DNA of 64,000 bases from CAVTWH01 sp963850915 (GTDB lineage: Bacteria > Actinomycetota > Actinomycetes > Mycobacteriales > Micromonosporaceae): positions 62,001 through 126,000 of the forward strand of contig CAWKND010000010.1 of assembly GCA_963850915.1 (NCBI GenBank). The letters run 5' to 3'. Positions 53,977 through 63,682 of the stretch are shown piece by piece. Made by a program: the position numbers and the translations under genes. Position 1 is the first letter of the stretch; the number at the start of each line of letters is the position of its first letter. The notes under the pieces are model-generated. The model did no database searches. It worked only from the letters and a program-made list of their open reading frames with translations, and was not told the origin of the DNA.

Positions 53977-55340
53977 GCGCCCGAACTCCGTCCCGCCGCG
54001 CCGCTGCCAGCCGCAGCCGCATCAGGAGCCGGCGTCGCGCGCTCGACCGGGCCCAACACCGTCAACGAGTCCTCGATCTTCTCCGCGTCACCGAGGATGA
54101 CGGTCACCCCGCCAGACGGTGCCAGGAAACGGGTGGCCGCCGCGGCGACATCCTCCTGGGTCGCCTTGGCCAGCCGGGCCGCGTGCTCGGCCAGGAAGTC
54201 CAGCCGCAGGCCGTAGCCGGCGTAGGTACTGGCCAGCCCGGCCAGCCCGGCCTGGGTGGACATGCCGAGCTGGAGGGTGCCGAGGGCGTACTGGCGGGCC
54301 TGCTCCAGCTCCTCCGGCTTCGGTGCGACACTCGCCAGCCGGCCCAGCTCGTACCAGGTCTCCAGCAGTGCCGGGGCGGTCACCGCGGTGGCCACCTCGG
54401 CGGAGAGCACCACGGAGGTACCGGCGACCGAGTGCTCGATCACCGAGTGCGGCCCGTACGTGTAGCCCTTGTCCTCGCGGATGTTCTCCACCCAGCGGGA
54501 CGAGAAGTAGCCACCGAAGATCAGGTTGGCCAGCTGCAGCGCGGCCTGCTCCGGATCGGTCCGGCGTACCCCCGGCAGCGCCAGCCGCAGCGAGGACTGC
54601 ACCGCGCCCGGCCGGTCGACGAGCAGCAGCGGCCCCGGGCGCAGCGCCGGCGCCGGCGGCAGCTCAACCTGTTTGCCACCACCGTTCCAGGTACCCAGCG
54701 CCGCCTCGGCCGCGTCGATCGCCTTCTCCGGCGCCAGATCACCGACGATGACCAGGGTGGCACCGGCCGGATGCAGCCGGGACGCGTGCAGTTCGCGCAG
54801 CGCGGCCGGCTTCACCGCGCGTACCGAACCGGCCTCCGGGGTCTGTACCGCGTAGGGATGGCTGCCGTACATCCGCTTCAACAGCGCCACCCGCGCCAAG
54901 TGCGACGGCTGGCTCTGCGCCACCTGGATCCGGTCGACCAGCCGGTCGCGCTCGGTGGCCACCTCGTCGGCCGGGTACTCCGCGTGCAGCAGTACGTCAG
55001 CCAGGATCTCCAGTTGCCGAGCCAGCCCGGTGACCAGCGCGTTACCGCTGATCAGCAGGCGATCCGGGTCGGCCGCCGCACCCAGTGCGCCACCGACCTT
55101 CTGCAGCTCGGCGGCGATGTCCACAGTGGACAGCGTTGCGGTACCCGAGAAAATCGTCTGGGTGAGCAGGCTGGTCCGGGCCAGGTGCGCCTTGGCGAAC
55201 GGCACCCGCAGCCGGATCTCCACCAGCGGCACCGAGGAGCGCCGGATGGCGATCACCGTCAGTCCATTGTGGAGCGTCCGCTCAGCCTGCTTGGGCAGGG
55301 TGAGCTTGCGCGTCGGGCCGAGGGCGGGGAGCTTCTTCAT
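53973..55340 (-). CDS. M16-family peptidase, non-catalytic partner
   Basis: This 455-aa protein starts at ATG 55340 (MKKLPALGPTRKL). The M16 fold is evident (HNGLTVIAIRRSSVPLVEI; later FGGYFSSRWVENIREDKGYTYG in two pieces) but the zinc motif HxxEH is missing (RVPFAKAHLARTSLL). It pairs with the catalytic subunit encoded immediately upstream (4-base overlap), forming the usual heterodimer. Substrates unknown. Confidence 0.9.
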   Translation of the reverse strand: MKKLPALGPTRKLTLPKQAERTLHNGLTVIAIRRSSVPLVEIRLRVPFAKAHLARTSLLTQTIFSGTATLSTVDIAAELQKVGGALGAAADPDRLLISGNALVTGLARQLEILADVLLHAEYPADEVATERDRLVDRIQVAQSQPSHLARVALLKRMYGSHPYAVQTPEAGSVRAVKPAALRELHASRLHPAGATLVIVGDLAPEKAIDAAEAALGTWNGGGKQVELPPAPALRPGPLLLVDRPGAVQSSLRLALPGVRRTDPEQAALQLANLIFGGYFSSRWVENIREDKGYTYGPHSVIEHSVAGTSVVLSAEVATAVTAPALLETWYELGRLASVAPKPEELEQARQYALGTLQLGMSTQAGLAGLASTYAGYGLRLDFLAEHAARLAKATQEDVAAAATRFLAPSGGVTVILGDAEKIEDSLTVLGPVERATPAPDAAAAGSGAAGRSSGA

Positions 55341-56749
55341 CGGGTACCTACCTGAACCTCGACAGTGGCCCGGCGGGCCGGGCGCAGGCTTGCCGCGGCC
55401 GCCACGATCTGTGCCTCGGTCACCTCGCCGAGCAGCCGGGGCAGTTCGTTCATCAACTCCGGGGTACCGCGCTGCTGCTCCAGGACGGCCATCCGCAGCG
55501 CCCTGTTCAGCACGGCATCGCTCTCCCGCAACAGGTGCGTGGCCATCCGCGCGACGGTGCGGGACAGTTCGCCCTCGTCCAGCCCGTCGGTGGCGATCTT
55601 GTCGCACTCCTCGGCGACGGTGACCAGTACCTTGTCCGGGTCACCCCCCGGAGGCAGGTGCGCCTGCAGCAACAGGGCGGTGGGGTCGCGCACCTCGTAG
55701 GGCTCGCCCATGAAGCCGATGTACCCGCCGATGCTGGTCGCCGTCCGGTCCCGCTGCACCAGCCGCTGTACCAGCCGGGACGCGTCGCCGTCGGTGAGCA
55801 CCTCGGCGAGTACGACGTAGGGCAGGTAGCCGGCGAAGTCGCTGATCGGGTCGGGTACCCGCCAGGCGCTGGCCAGCGCGGCGAGCGGGGCCAGCGGGTC
55901 CACATAGGACTCCCGCCGCTCCGCCTTCAGGTCGGGCTCGGCGAACTTGGGGCGCTTGGGTGCCTTGCCGGCCGGTACGTCGCCGAAGTGCGCCTCGACC
56001 AGCTTGGCCGCCGCGTCGGTGTTGAAGTCACCGCTGACCGCGAGTACCGCGTTGCCGGCCGCGTAGTACTTGGCGAAGAACTCGCGGGCGTCCTCGACGG
56101 TGGCCGACTCCAGGTCGACAAACGAGCCGTACCCGTCGTGCGCGTTGGCGAACGTGTCGAACATGACCGGTGGAAGTTTCAGCCACGGGAAGCCACCGTA
56201 CGGCCGGTTCAGTACATTGACGCGAATCTCTTCTTTGACGACGTCGACCTGGTTGCGCAGATTCTCCTCGGTCAACCGTGGACCGCGCATCCGGTCGGCC
56301 TCCAGGAACAGCGCCCGCTCCAGGGCGTTGGCCGGCAGCGTCTCGAAGTAGTCGGTGTAGTCCAGGTGGGTGGAGCCGTTGAAGGTACCCCCGGAGCCCT
56401 GCACGTGCCGGAAGTGGGCCAGCTTCTCCAGGTTCGCCGAGCCCTGGAACATCAGGTGCTCGAAGAGGTGGGCGAAGCCGGTACGCCCCTCCGGCTCGGA
56501 TCTGATGCCCACGTCATAGACGACGGCCACTCCCACCACCGGCGCGGACGAGTCCGGCGCGAGTACCACCCGCAGCCCGTTCTTCAGGGTCAGCCGCTCG
56601 ACCGGGTATCTGGTGGCCGGGATCCGGCCGGCCGGGGCTTTGCCGGGCTTGGCGGTGCCGGGCTTCGCTGTGCCGGACTTGGACTTGCCGGGTTCCGGCT
56701 TGCCGGGCTTGGACTTGGGCGCGCGCTTGGCGGGTTCACGGGAAGGCAC
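55337..56749 (-). CDS. M16-family zinc peptidase, catalytic subunit
   Basis: GTG 56749 (VPSREPAKRAPKSK) gives 470 aa. The inverted zinc motif HxxEH is intact in FAHLFEHLMFQGS, with a downstream Glu (VVKEEI). The N-terminal ~50 residues are a Lys/Pro/Gly-rich repeat tract (KPG units), probably disordered. It is cotranscribed and overlapping with the non-catalytic partner and nudC. An in-frame ATG at 56791 is also possible. Confidence 0.92.
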   Translation of the reverse strand: MPSREPAKRAPKSKPGKPEPGKSKSGTAKPGTAKPGKAPAGRIPATRYPVERLTLKNGLRVVLAPDSSAPVVGVAVVYDVGIRSEPEGRTGFAHLFEHLMFQGSANLEKLAHFRHVQGSGGTFNGSTHLDYTDYFETLPANALERALFLEADRMRGPRLTEENLRNQVDVVKEEIRVNVLNRPYGGFPWLKLPPVMFDTFANAHDGYGSFVDLESATVEDAREFFAKYYAAGNAVLAVSGDFNTDAAAKLVEAHFGDVPAGKAPKRPKFAEPDLKAERRESYVDPLAPLAALASAWRVPDPISDFAGYLPYVVLAEVLTDGDASRLVQRLVQRDRTATSIGGYIGFMGEPYEVRDPTALLLQAHLPPGGDPDKVLVTVAEECDKIATDGLDEGELSRTVARMATHLLRESDAVLNRALRMAVLEQQRGTPELMNELPRLLGEVTEAQIVAAAASLRPARRATVEVQVGTR

Positions 56750-56835
56750 CCGTTGACGATAACCCGCGCCCGCCCGGCCGATGCCAACCATCGCCCCGTT
56801 CCGGCCACTCCGCGGTGTCCCGAATCGTCGCTGGG

Positions 56836-56877
56836 CGAACGGCCGGACATCGGGGGCGCCCGATGTCCGGCCGTTCG
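56836..56877 (-). terminator. 19-bp hairpin terminator
   Basis: A perfect 19-bp stem, 56836-56854 with 56859-56877, loop GGCG, just after the stop of the secreted repeat protein gene. Confidence 0.85.
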
Positions 56878-56887
56878 GGTGGACTCG

Positions 56888-59176
56888 CTACGGGTACACG
56901 AGATCCTTGGTGATGTTCTTGTGCCCGGTGATGTTGACGACGGTGGCCGTGTCGAAGCTGGTACCGCCGTACCAGCCGGTCGAGCTGGTCGGGCCGTCCG
57001 CGTACACCAAGAGCTTGATGTTCTGCGGGCTGAGCAGGTTGAGCTGGTACGCCCCGTCGGGACTGGCGTCGAACACGCCCATCACGTCCCCGGTCGCGGC
57101 GTTGTACGCGACCACCCTGGCAAACTGCGGCACCGTACTGCCACCGCCGGTGCGTACCACGCCGGACATCGTGATGCCGCCCTGCAGCTGGATGTTCTCG
57201 GTGGCCGTCGAGCCGGAGACCACCGTCACCGGGGTGGTGGCGTTGCGCCGGTTGGCGACCCCGCCGGTCCACTGGTCCGGCAGGCTGCCGGCGTTGCTGA
57301 CCAGGAGCGGCCAGGCGTACGGGCCGAGCCCGTCCATCGTGTAGTCCCCCTGCGCGTCAGTCAGGGCGCTGACGTGTCCGGAGCCGCTACCCGGATCGTC
57401 GGTGAGCAGCGACACGACGGCATTGGGGACAGGGCTGCCGGACGGGCCGGTGACGGTACCGGTGATCGAACCCGCCTTGTCCATCAGGATCGTCGGGCCG
57501 GTCACCGTACGCCCGGCGCCGACGTAGACCTTGGCCGCCAGCGTCTGGCTGCCGACGCCACCGTTCGGGCCGACCCACTGGTCGCCGTAGCCGGTGCCGT
57601 TGTGATCCAACGCGTAGAGCGTGAACGGGCCGTCAGCCAGCGGACCGATGTGCATCACGCCCTGCGCGTCGCTGCAGTTGCCGAAGCCGTCGGGCACGAT
57701 CGCGTCGGTTGCGGTGAAGCCGGCGACGCAGATGTTCTCCAGCGGCGCCCCGGTGACGTGGTCCTTGATCGTCACGTCGATGGTCGCGCCGGGCTGCAGT
57801 GCGACGGTGTTGGTCGTGGTGGCCGCGGCGACCACCGTCACGGGTATGTCGTACGCCGAGAAGTGGTGCGTGTCGTCGATGTAGACGTTCAGCGTCTCGG
57901 CACCCTCGCGTACCCCGGTGAGGGTCAGCGAACCGGTGGTGGTGCAGCCGTAGCTGTTGTCCGCCTGGGCACAGAAGTTGGCGACCTTCTTGCCGGAGAC
58001 CGCGTCCTTACCGAGCACCACCAGCGTGCCCGTACCCAGTTGGGTCTCGTTCACCACGGTGGCCGCGCCGCCGGTGACGGCGAAGAACGCCGCACCCACC
58101 TCGGTCGGCTTGCCGTGTGCGTACTGGGTCGTGCTCAAGTCCGGGCTGGTGAAGCTCACCTCGTACGACCCGGCGTAGACCGGTCCGAGCGAGTAGCTGC
58201 CGTCAGCCGCCGTGGTGGCCGACTGGTTCGATCCGTACTCGGCGGCGTTCGCCGTCACCGAGGCGCCGGCGACCGGGCTGCCGTCCGGCGCGGTGTACCG
58301 GCCGGTGATCGTCCCGGTCGGCAGCAGCTGCTCGTCGACGGTCTGCGTCTGCCCGCTCACCACCGTGAACGCGGCCGCGTCCTGGTAGCTCAGCGCGTGG
58401 TGGGCGTACTCGTAGGGCAGGCCGGGCGGGAAGTAGGTGATCCGGAAGGTACCGGGCTGCAGGTCGAAGCTGTAGTGCCCGGCCGAATCGGTGTACGCGT
58501 TGGCGTTTGCGCCGTTGTCCGCCTGGGCGCTCACCTGGGCACCCGCTACCGCCGCCCCGGAGCTGTCCGTCAACGTGCCGGCGATGGTACCGGTGGGCAG
58601 CGACTGCTCCTCGATGTCCGCCTCCGCGCCGGCCACGACGTGCACCGTGTCGGCGCTGTTGAAGTCGGCTTTGCCGTGGTACCACTGGTATCCGCCGGTC
58701 TGACTGAACTCGATCTTGTAGTCGCCGGGGGCCACGCCCTGGAAGTTGAAGGCGCCGAAGCCGTCCGTGCCGGTGTAGTCCACGAACCCCCAGCTCGTGG
58801 TGTACAGGGTCACCCCGACGTCGATACGCCCCTGGCCGCCACTGGTGAAGTGGCCGGCGATGGAGCCGGTACCGGGCGGGTTGGACGGGCTCTGCGACGG
58901 GACCGGACTGCCCGAGTACCAGCTGTCCGAGGGCACCGGGTTCCCGGAGTTCCAGGTCTCCGACGGGTACGGGCTGGGCGAGTAGCCCCCGGAGCCACTG
59001 GGCAGCGGGGAGCCGATGGGGGAACCGGTCGGGTAGCTGGACGCGGTCGGCGCGCCGGAGGCCAGCGGGCCGGGGGTGGCGCCGGGGCTGGCCAGTGCGG
59101 CCGTTCCGGCGAGGGCGACAATCGCGGGGATCGCCAGCGAGGCCAGGGCCAGGCGGGCGCGTGGGGTCAGACGCAT
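56888..59176 (-). CDS. Large secreted protein of carboxypeptidase-regulatory-like (CnaB-type) beta repeats
   Basis: This 762-aa protein starts at ATG 59176. A signal peptide (LALASLAIPAIVALAGTAAL) precedes a Ser/Pro/Gly-rich spacer, then about seven beta-sandwich repeats of the CarboxypepD_reg/Cna-B type (e.g. GTITGRYTAPDGSPVAGASV, GSITGTVTGPSGSPVPNAVV). These normally serve as extracellular rods or adhesin stalks. No sortase signal or anchor is seen at the C-terminus, so it may be released. Function unknown. Confidence 0.85.
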   Translation of the reverse strand: MRLTPRARLALASLAIPAIVALAGTAALASPGATPGPLASGAPTASSYPTGSPIGSPLPSGSGGYSPSPYPSETWNSGNPVPSDSWYSGSPVPSQSPSNPPGTGSIAGHFTSGGQGRIDVGVTLYTTSWGFVDYTGTDGFGAFNFQGVAPGDYKIEFSQTGGYQWYHGKADFNSADTVHVVAGAEADIEEQSLPTGTIAGTLTDSSGAAVAGAQVSAQADNGANANAYTDSAGHYSFDLQPGTFRITYFPPGLPYEYAHHALSYQDAAAFTVVSGQTQTVDEQLLPTGTITGRYTAPDGSPVAGASVTANAAEYGSNQSATTAADGSYSLGPVYAGSYEVSFTSPDLSTTQYAHGKPTEVGAAFFAVTGGAATVVNETQLGTGTLVVLGKDAVSGKKVANFCAQADNSYGCTTTGSLTLTGVREGAETLNVYIDDTHHFSAYDIPVTVVAAATTTNTVALQPGATIDVTIKDHVTGAPLENICVAGFTATDAIVPDGFGNCSDAQGVMHIGPLADGPFTLYALDHNGTGYGDQWVGPNGGVGSQTLAAKVYVGAGRTVTGPTILMDKAGSITGTVTGPSGSPVPNAVVSLLTDDPGSGSGHVSALTDAQGDYTMDGLGPYAWPLLVSNAGSLPDQWTGGVANRRNATTPVTVVSGSTATENIQLQGGITMSGVVRTGGGSTVPQFARVVAYNAATGDVMGVFDASPDGAYQLNLLSPQNIKLLVYADGPTSSTGWYGGTSFDTATVVNITGHKNITKDLVYP

Positions 59177-59325
59177 GTGGGGACTCCGGCGAGGATTCAC
59201 GGGCCGGGGAAGACGTTCCCCGGGCGCCGACGCTCACCATAGGAGTCGGTGGATCCGTTCGCTGCCCCGTCGGGCCAATTCCGGGTGCCGAACGATGGCC
59301 GGAACCGGCCAACGGGTAGGGCTTG

Positions 59326-60336
59326 TCAGGTGGGGCGGACCGAGTTCAGCACGCTGTCCACCACCGGGTCGAACTGCGGGTGCGTACCCGGGATGGAGAT
59401 GTAGAGAACGGCGGCGTTCGGCCGGCCCACGTTGATCAGGGCCAGCCCGACCAGTTCACTCGTCGCCTTCAGCCCCTGCTCGTGGAAGTGCAGCCGGAAC
59501 TTGGCCACCCAGGCCGGCCGGCCGCCGAGGATGGTCACCTCGTCCCGCATCATGTCGATGGTGTTGGGCTGCGGGTAGTAGGAGAGCCGGACATCCGCGA
59601 GCACCTGGTGGCCGGTGCAGTTGAGGTCGAGCGTGAGCGCGTCGTTGGCCGCGGCCGGGACAGAGCCGGACAGGATCGAGGCGTGGTACTCGTTCAGCGC
59701 GCCGTACTCGTCGGTGTACTCCTCGGTCACGAAGTGCTGCCCGACGCCGTACCGCACGTGCAGGTCACCGGCGCTCCAGCTGTCGTTCCACGGTAGCCAC
59801 GGGGCACCCTGCCGGGCGTAGGAGATACCCGAGTCGGTGTCGGTTGTCCGGGCCCCCGGCGGCGGCGCCGGTACGGGCGGCAGGTTCTGCTCGTCGGCGG
59901 TGGGCGGTGGGCACGCCTCGGCCAGTGGCGGGAGGACATCCTTCGGGCCGCCGGCGAGCGGGTTGCGCAGCGGGCTGTGCCCGGTCATCACCAGCGCGAG
60001 GATGATCACGAGTCCGACGGCGGCGATGGCGGCGGCGGTACCCCCGAAGATCTTGAACATCCGCCGGCGCTGGCGCACCGTCTGGTCGGGCGGCCCGATG
60101 GTGAGCACGTCGGGAACTGGTGCCCGGCCGCCGAGCTGCGTCACGTTGCCCGAGCGGGACCAGCCCGGCCCCAGGTCGATAACCGGCTCGGCGCTGCTCG
60201 GCTGCGGCAGCGGGCGGCCGGGGAGCGGACCGGGGGGTGCACTACGGGGAGGTACCGGCGCGGGCGGGTACTCGACCCCCACCGACGAACCGGACCCCTG
60301 CTCGGGACGCGCCCAGGGCGACTGCTGCTCAGACAT
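59326..60336 (-). CDS. Single-pass membrane protein with Pro-rich cytoplasmic tail
   Basis: This 336-aa protein has a Pro-rich N-terminal ~90 residues (cytoplasmic), one TM (GTAAAIAAVGLVIILALVMT) and an extracytoplasmic domain of about 200 residues with strands ending in VVDSVLNSVRPT. I do not recognise a named family; the layout (Pro-rich, TM, globular) is common in actinobacterial envelope proteins. It lies between the secreted repeat protein and adnB. Confidence 0.8.
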   Translation of the reverse strand: MSEQQSPWARPEQGSGSSVGVEYPPAPVPPRSAPPGPLPGRPLPQPSSAEPVIDLGPGWSRSGNVTQLGGRAPVPDVLTIGPPDQTVRQRRRMFKIFGGTAAAIAAVGLVIILALVMTGHSPLRNPLAGGPKDVLPPLAEACPPPTADEQNLPPVPAPPPGARTTDTDSGISYARQGAPWLPWNDSWSAGDLHVRYGVGQHFVTEEYTDEYGALNEYHASILSGSVPAAANDALTLDLNCTGHQVLADVRLSYYPQPNTIDMMRDEVTILGGRPAWVAKFRLHFHEQGLKATSELVGLALINVGRPNAAVLYISIPGTHPQFDPVVDSVLNSVRPT

Positions 60337-60417
60337 CAGGGCCAGTCTCCCTCACCGACCTGGGCCCCGTCACCTGGCGCCTGCCCCGCACCGACCTCGA
60401 CGACATGACGACCCCGG

Positions 60418-63400
60418 TCAGCCGGTGGGCAGCTTGGCCACGAGTGCGGTGAGCCGGGCCTCGTCGAGCAGGTCGGCCGGGCGTACCGTCACGCCTTCGC
60501 GTACGTAGTGGAACGCGGCGCGTACCCGCTGCACCGGGCAGCCGGCGAGCTGCGCCCAGGCCAGCCGGTACGCGGCGAGCTGGATCGCGGCGGCATCGGC
60601 CTCCCGGCCGGTCGGGCGCCGCCCGGTCTTCCAGTCGACGACGTCGAAGCCACCGTCCGGGTCGGCGAAGACGGCATCCATCCGACCCCGGATGACCACG
60701 CCGGCCACCGTGGTCGCGAACGCCACCTCGACCTCGACCGGGCTGCGCTCCCCCCACTCGCTGGCCAGGAAGCTCTCCTTCAACTCCTCCAGGGCCGCGT
60801 CCGGCGCCGCCTCCTCGTCGGCAGCACCGGGCAGTTCGTCGATGTCGAGCAGCCGGTCGGCGCCGTACCGCCGCTCCAGCCAGGCGTGGAAGGCGGTACC
60901 CCGGCGGGTGTGCGGATCGGGGCGGGCCGGCAGTGGCCGGCGCAGTGACCGGGCCAGCCCCTGCGGGTCCCGGCGCAGCGCCACCAGCTGGGAGACGGAC
61001 AGGTGAGCCGGCAGCGCCACCGCGATCGGCGCGTCCGGATCGGGGGTGAACGCGGCGCGCTCGGCGAGCAGCAGCTCCACGTCCTCGGCCCAGCGCCCGG
61101 CCACCTCGTCGTCTGCGGCGACCTCGAACTTCTCGACGGCGGGCGCGGAGCGGACCAGAGCGGCCGCGGCCTCCAGCGCGGGGCGGCGGGTACCCAGGTA
61201 GTCGATCGGCCAACTGGCCTGCGCCACCTGGTCGTTGAGCGGGTTGGTGGCGTCGTCGGCGGGGGCCGGGTACCACTGATCCACCTCGCCCACCCCGTCG
61301 GCGCAGGCGGCGCGGATCTCGGTCAGGAACGGCGACGGGCCGCGCGGCCGTTTGGTCCCCTCCGACCACCAGGAGCCCGAGCAGAGCAGCAGCCGGCGCG
61401 GGCGGGTGACCGCGACGTAGGCCAGCCGCCGCTCCTCCCGGACGTCGTGCTCGGCCCACTTGTCCTTGAACCTCTTGACCGCGCCGAGTACGCCCTTCTG
61501 GTCGCTGACCCCGGCGAGCGACAGCTCGGGCAGGCCGATGGCGTCGCCGCGCAGCGGGAACGGCAGGCTGCCCGGGCCGTTGAGGAAGTGGTCGGCGCTG
61601 CTCACCCGGCCCGGGAACACGTCCTGGCTGAGTCCCGCAACGGCGACGATGTCCCACTCCAGGCCCTTGGCGGCGTGCACGGTGAGGATCTGCACCGCCC
61701 CTTCGCGTACCTCCGCCTCGCCGGGGGCCAGGCCGCGCTCCTCGGTCTCGGCCGCCTCCAGGTAGGCCAGGAACGCCCCGAGGCTGGCCCCTTCGGCCTC
61801 GGCGTGGAAGCGCGCGGCGACCTCGCCGAAGGCATCCAGATGGGTACGCGCGAGGCCGGCGTCAGCACCGCCGGTGGCCACCTCCACGTCCAGCCCCATC
61901 GACCGTTCGATCTCCGCGACCAGCTCGGGCAGTGGCTGGTCAAGCCGGCGGCGCAGCCCGCTCAGCTCCCGACCCAGCGCCGCGAAGCGGTGGTACCCGG
62001 CGGCCGAGTAGCGCTCCTCCTCACCCAGCTGGTCCAGTGCCTCGGAGAGCGCCGACTGGTCCAGCGCGTCGGCATCGTTGCCGCGGTAGCGCTCGCTGGC
62101 CAGTTCGCGCGCCCGACCGTAGAGCGCCACCAGGTCACGCGGTCCGATCCGCCAGCGTGGTCCGGTGAGCAGGCGCAGCAGGGCCGCTCCGTCGGTCGGG
62201 TCGGCGAGGGCCCGCAGGCCGCTGACCACGTCGCGTACCTCCGGCGTGTCCAGCAGCCCGCCCAGCCCGACCACGTCCACCGGCAGGTCGCGTTCGCGCA
62301 GTGCCGCCTCGATAGCGGCGATCTGGCTGCGGGCCCGTACCAGCACGGCAGTCGTCGGTGTCGCCCCCGGGTCGCCCTCCTCCCGCCCCGGCAGCAGCCG
62401 TACCGCGTCCGGCCCGCGCCCGTCGTGTGCCCACGCGGCGGCGATCCGGTCGGCGATCCACTCGGCCTCGGCGAGCGTGCTGGGCAGCAGCGCGCAGTGC
62501 ACGGTGTGCGCGCCGGCCCGGTCCTTGACCTCGGGGGCGGCGGAGAGCTGGGCCACCCGGGCGCCGTACGCGCGCAGCGGGGTGGAGAGCGCGTTGGCGA
62601 CCTGCAGGATCTCCGGCCGGTTGCGCCAGCTGGTGGCGAGCGAAAGTACCCGCGCCGGCCGGCCGTCCCGGTGCGGGAACACCTCCGGGAACCGGTCGAG
62701 CGCGTCGGCGGAGGCACCCCGCCAGCCGTAGATCGCCTGGCACGGGTCGCCGACCGCGGTCACCGGGTGCCCCATGCCGAACAGCGACTGGAGCAGGACG
62801 ACCTGGGCGTGCGAGGTGTCCTGGTATTCGTCGAGCAGTACGGCCCGGAACCGGTCGCGCTCCACCACTCCGACCTCGGGGTGGTCGCGGGCTACCCGGG
62901 CGGCGCGAGCCAGCTGGTCACCGAAGTCCATCGCCTCCAGGTCGCGCTTGCGGCGGGCATATTCGCGTACCAGCGGGAGTAGCGCCAGCCGGGCCCGCTG
63001 CCGGCCGAGGATCTTGGCGACGTCCGCCATCTCCTTGCCGGGCAACGACTTCACGTCATGGTGGAACCGGCCGGTCCAGGTGGCCAGCTCGGCCTCCTCG
63101 CGCAGGTGCTCGGCGAGTTCACCGGCGAGCTGCAGTACCGCGCTGGTGACTGTCCCCACGCCCAGGTCCACGTCGGCCATGTCGCCGTCGTACTGGCGTA
63201 CCACGGCGTCGGCGAGCTGCCAGCAGCTGGCCTCGGTGAGCAGCCGGGTGGTCGGCTCGTACCCGGCACGCACCCCGTGCTCGGTGACGATCCGGCCGGC
63301 GAACGAGTGGTACGTGGAGACTGTCGGCTCGCCGTCCAGCAGATCGTCGCGCCCCAGCCGGTTCACCAGCTGTGCCAGCCGGGCCCGTACCCGGTGGGCC

Positions 63401-63654
63401 AGCTCGCCCGCGGCCTTGCGGGTGAAGGTGAGGCCGAGGATCTGCTCGGGCCGGATGTGGTTGTTGGCGACCAGCCACACCACCCGGGCGGCCATCGTCT
63501 CGGTCTTGCCGGAGCCGGCACCGGCGACGACGAGCAGCGGCTCGTGCGGCGCCGCCGAGATGATGTCGACCTGCTCCTGGGTCGGCGGGTAGAGCCGCAG
63601 ATCCTTGGCCAGTTGCGCCGGCGTGAACCGCGGCCCGGCAGTTGCGAGTGTCAT
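60418..63654 (-). CDS. adnB: AdnB helicase-nuclease subunit
   Basis: This 1078-aa protein has SF1 helicase motifs: Walker A VVAGAGSGKTETMAARV, motif II LDEYQDTSHAQ, motif III DPCQAIYGWRGA, motif IV SLATSWRNRPEIL, motif V HAAKGLEWDIVAV, motif VI VAVTRPRRLLL. The C-terminal RecB-like nuclease shows GTAFHAWLE and DVVDWKTGRR. AdnAB replaces RecBCD in actinobacteria for end resection. The upstream gene is adnA, 28 bases away. Orthologous to Rv3201c. Confidence 0.95.
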   Translation of the reverse strand: MTLATAGPRFTPAQLAKDLRLYPPTQEQVDIISAAPHEPLLVVAGAGSGKTETMAARVVWLVANNHIRPEQILGLTFTRKAAGELAHRVRARLAQLVNRLGRDDLLDGEPTVSTYHSFAGRIVTEHGVRAGYEPTTRLLTEASCWQLADAVVRQYDGDMADVDLGVGTVTSAVLQLAGELAEHLREEAELATWTGRFHHDVKSLPGKEMADVAKILGRQRARLALLPLVREYARRKRDLEAMDFGDQLARAARVARDHPEVGVVERDRFRAVLLDEYQDTSHAQVVLLQSLFGMGHPVTAVGDPCQAIYGWRGASADALDRFPEVFPHRDGRPARVLSLATSWRNRPEILQVANALSTPLRAYGARVAQLSAAPEVKDRAGAHTVHCALLPSTLAEAEWIADRIAAAWAHDGRGPDAVRLLPGREEGDPGATPTTAVLVRARSQIAAIEAALRERDLPVDVVGLGGLLDTPEVRDVVSGLRALADPTDGAALLRLLTGPRWRIGPRDLVALYGRARELASERYRGNDADALDQSALSEALDQLGEEERYSAAGYHRFAALGRELSGLRRRLDQPLPELVAEIERSMGLDVEVATGGADAGLARTHLDAFGEVAARFHAEAEGASLGAFLAYLEAAETEERGLAPGEAEVREGAVQILTVHAAKGLEWDIVAVAGLSQDVFPGRVSSADHFLNGPGSLPFPLRGDAIGLPELSLAGVSDQKGVLGAVKRFKDKWAEHDVREERRLAYVAVTRPRRLLLCSGSWWSEGTKRPRGPSPFLTEIRAACADGVGEVDQWYPAPADDATNPLNDQVAQASWPIDYLGTRRPALEAAAALVRSAPAVEKFEVAADDEVAGRWAEDVELLLAERAAFTPDPDAPIAVALPAHLSVSQLVALRRDPQGLARSLRRPLPARPDPHTRRGTAFHAWLERRYGADRLLDIDELPGAADEEAAPDAALEELKESFLASEWGERSPVEVEVAFATTVAGVVIRGRMDAVFADPDGGFDVVDWKTGRRPTGREADAAAIQLAAYRLAWAQLAGCPVQRVRAAFHYVREGVTVRPADLLDEARLTALVAKLPTG

Positions 63655-63682
63655 GCGTCGACCCGCAAGCTCTCGACGGAAA

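Noticed and set aside
55535..59242. 1235-codon open frame antisense to the M16 gene and the secreted repeat protein
   Set aside because: It spans three unrelated regions including a terminator and has only Arg/Val/Gly-rich sequence, so it is not a gene.
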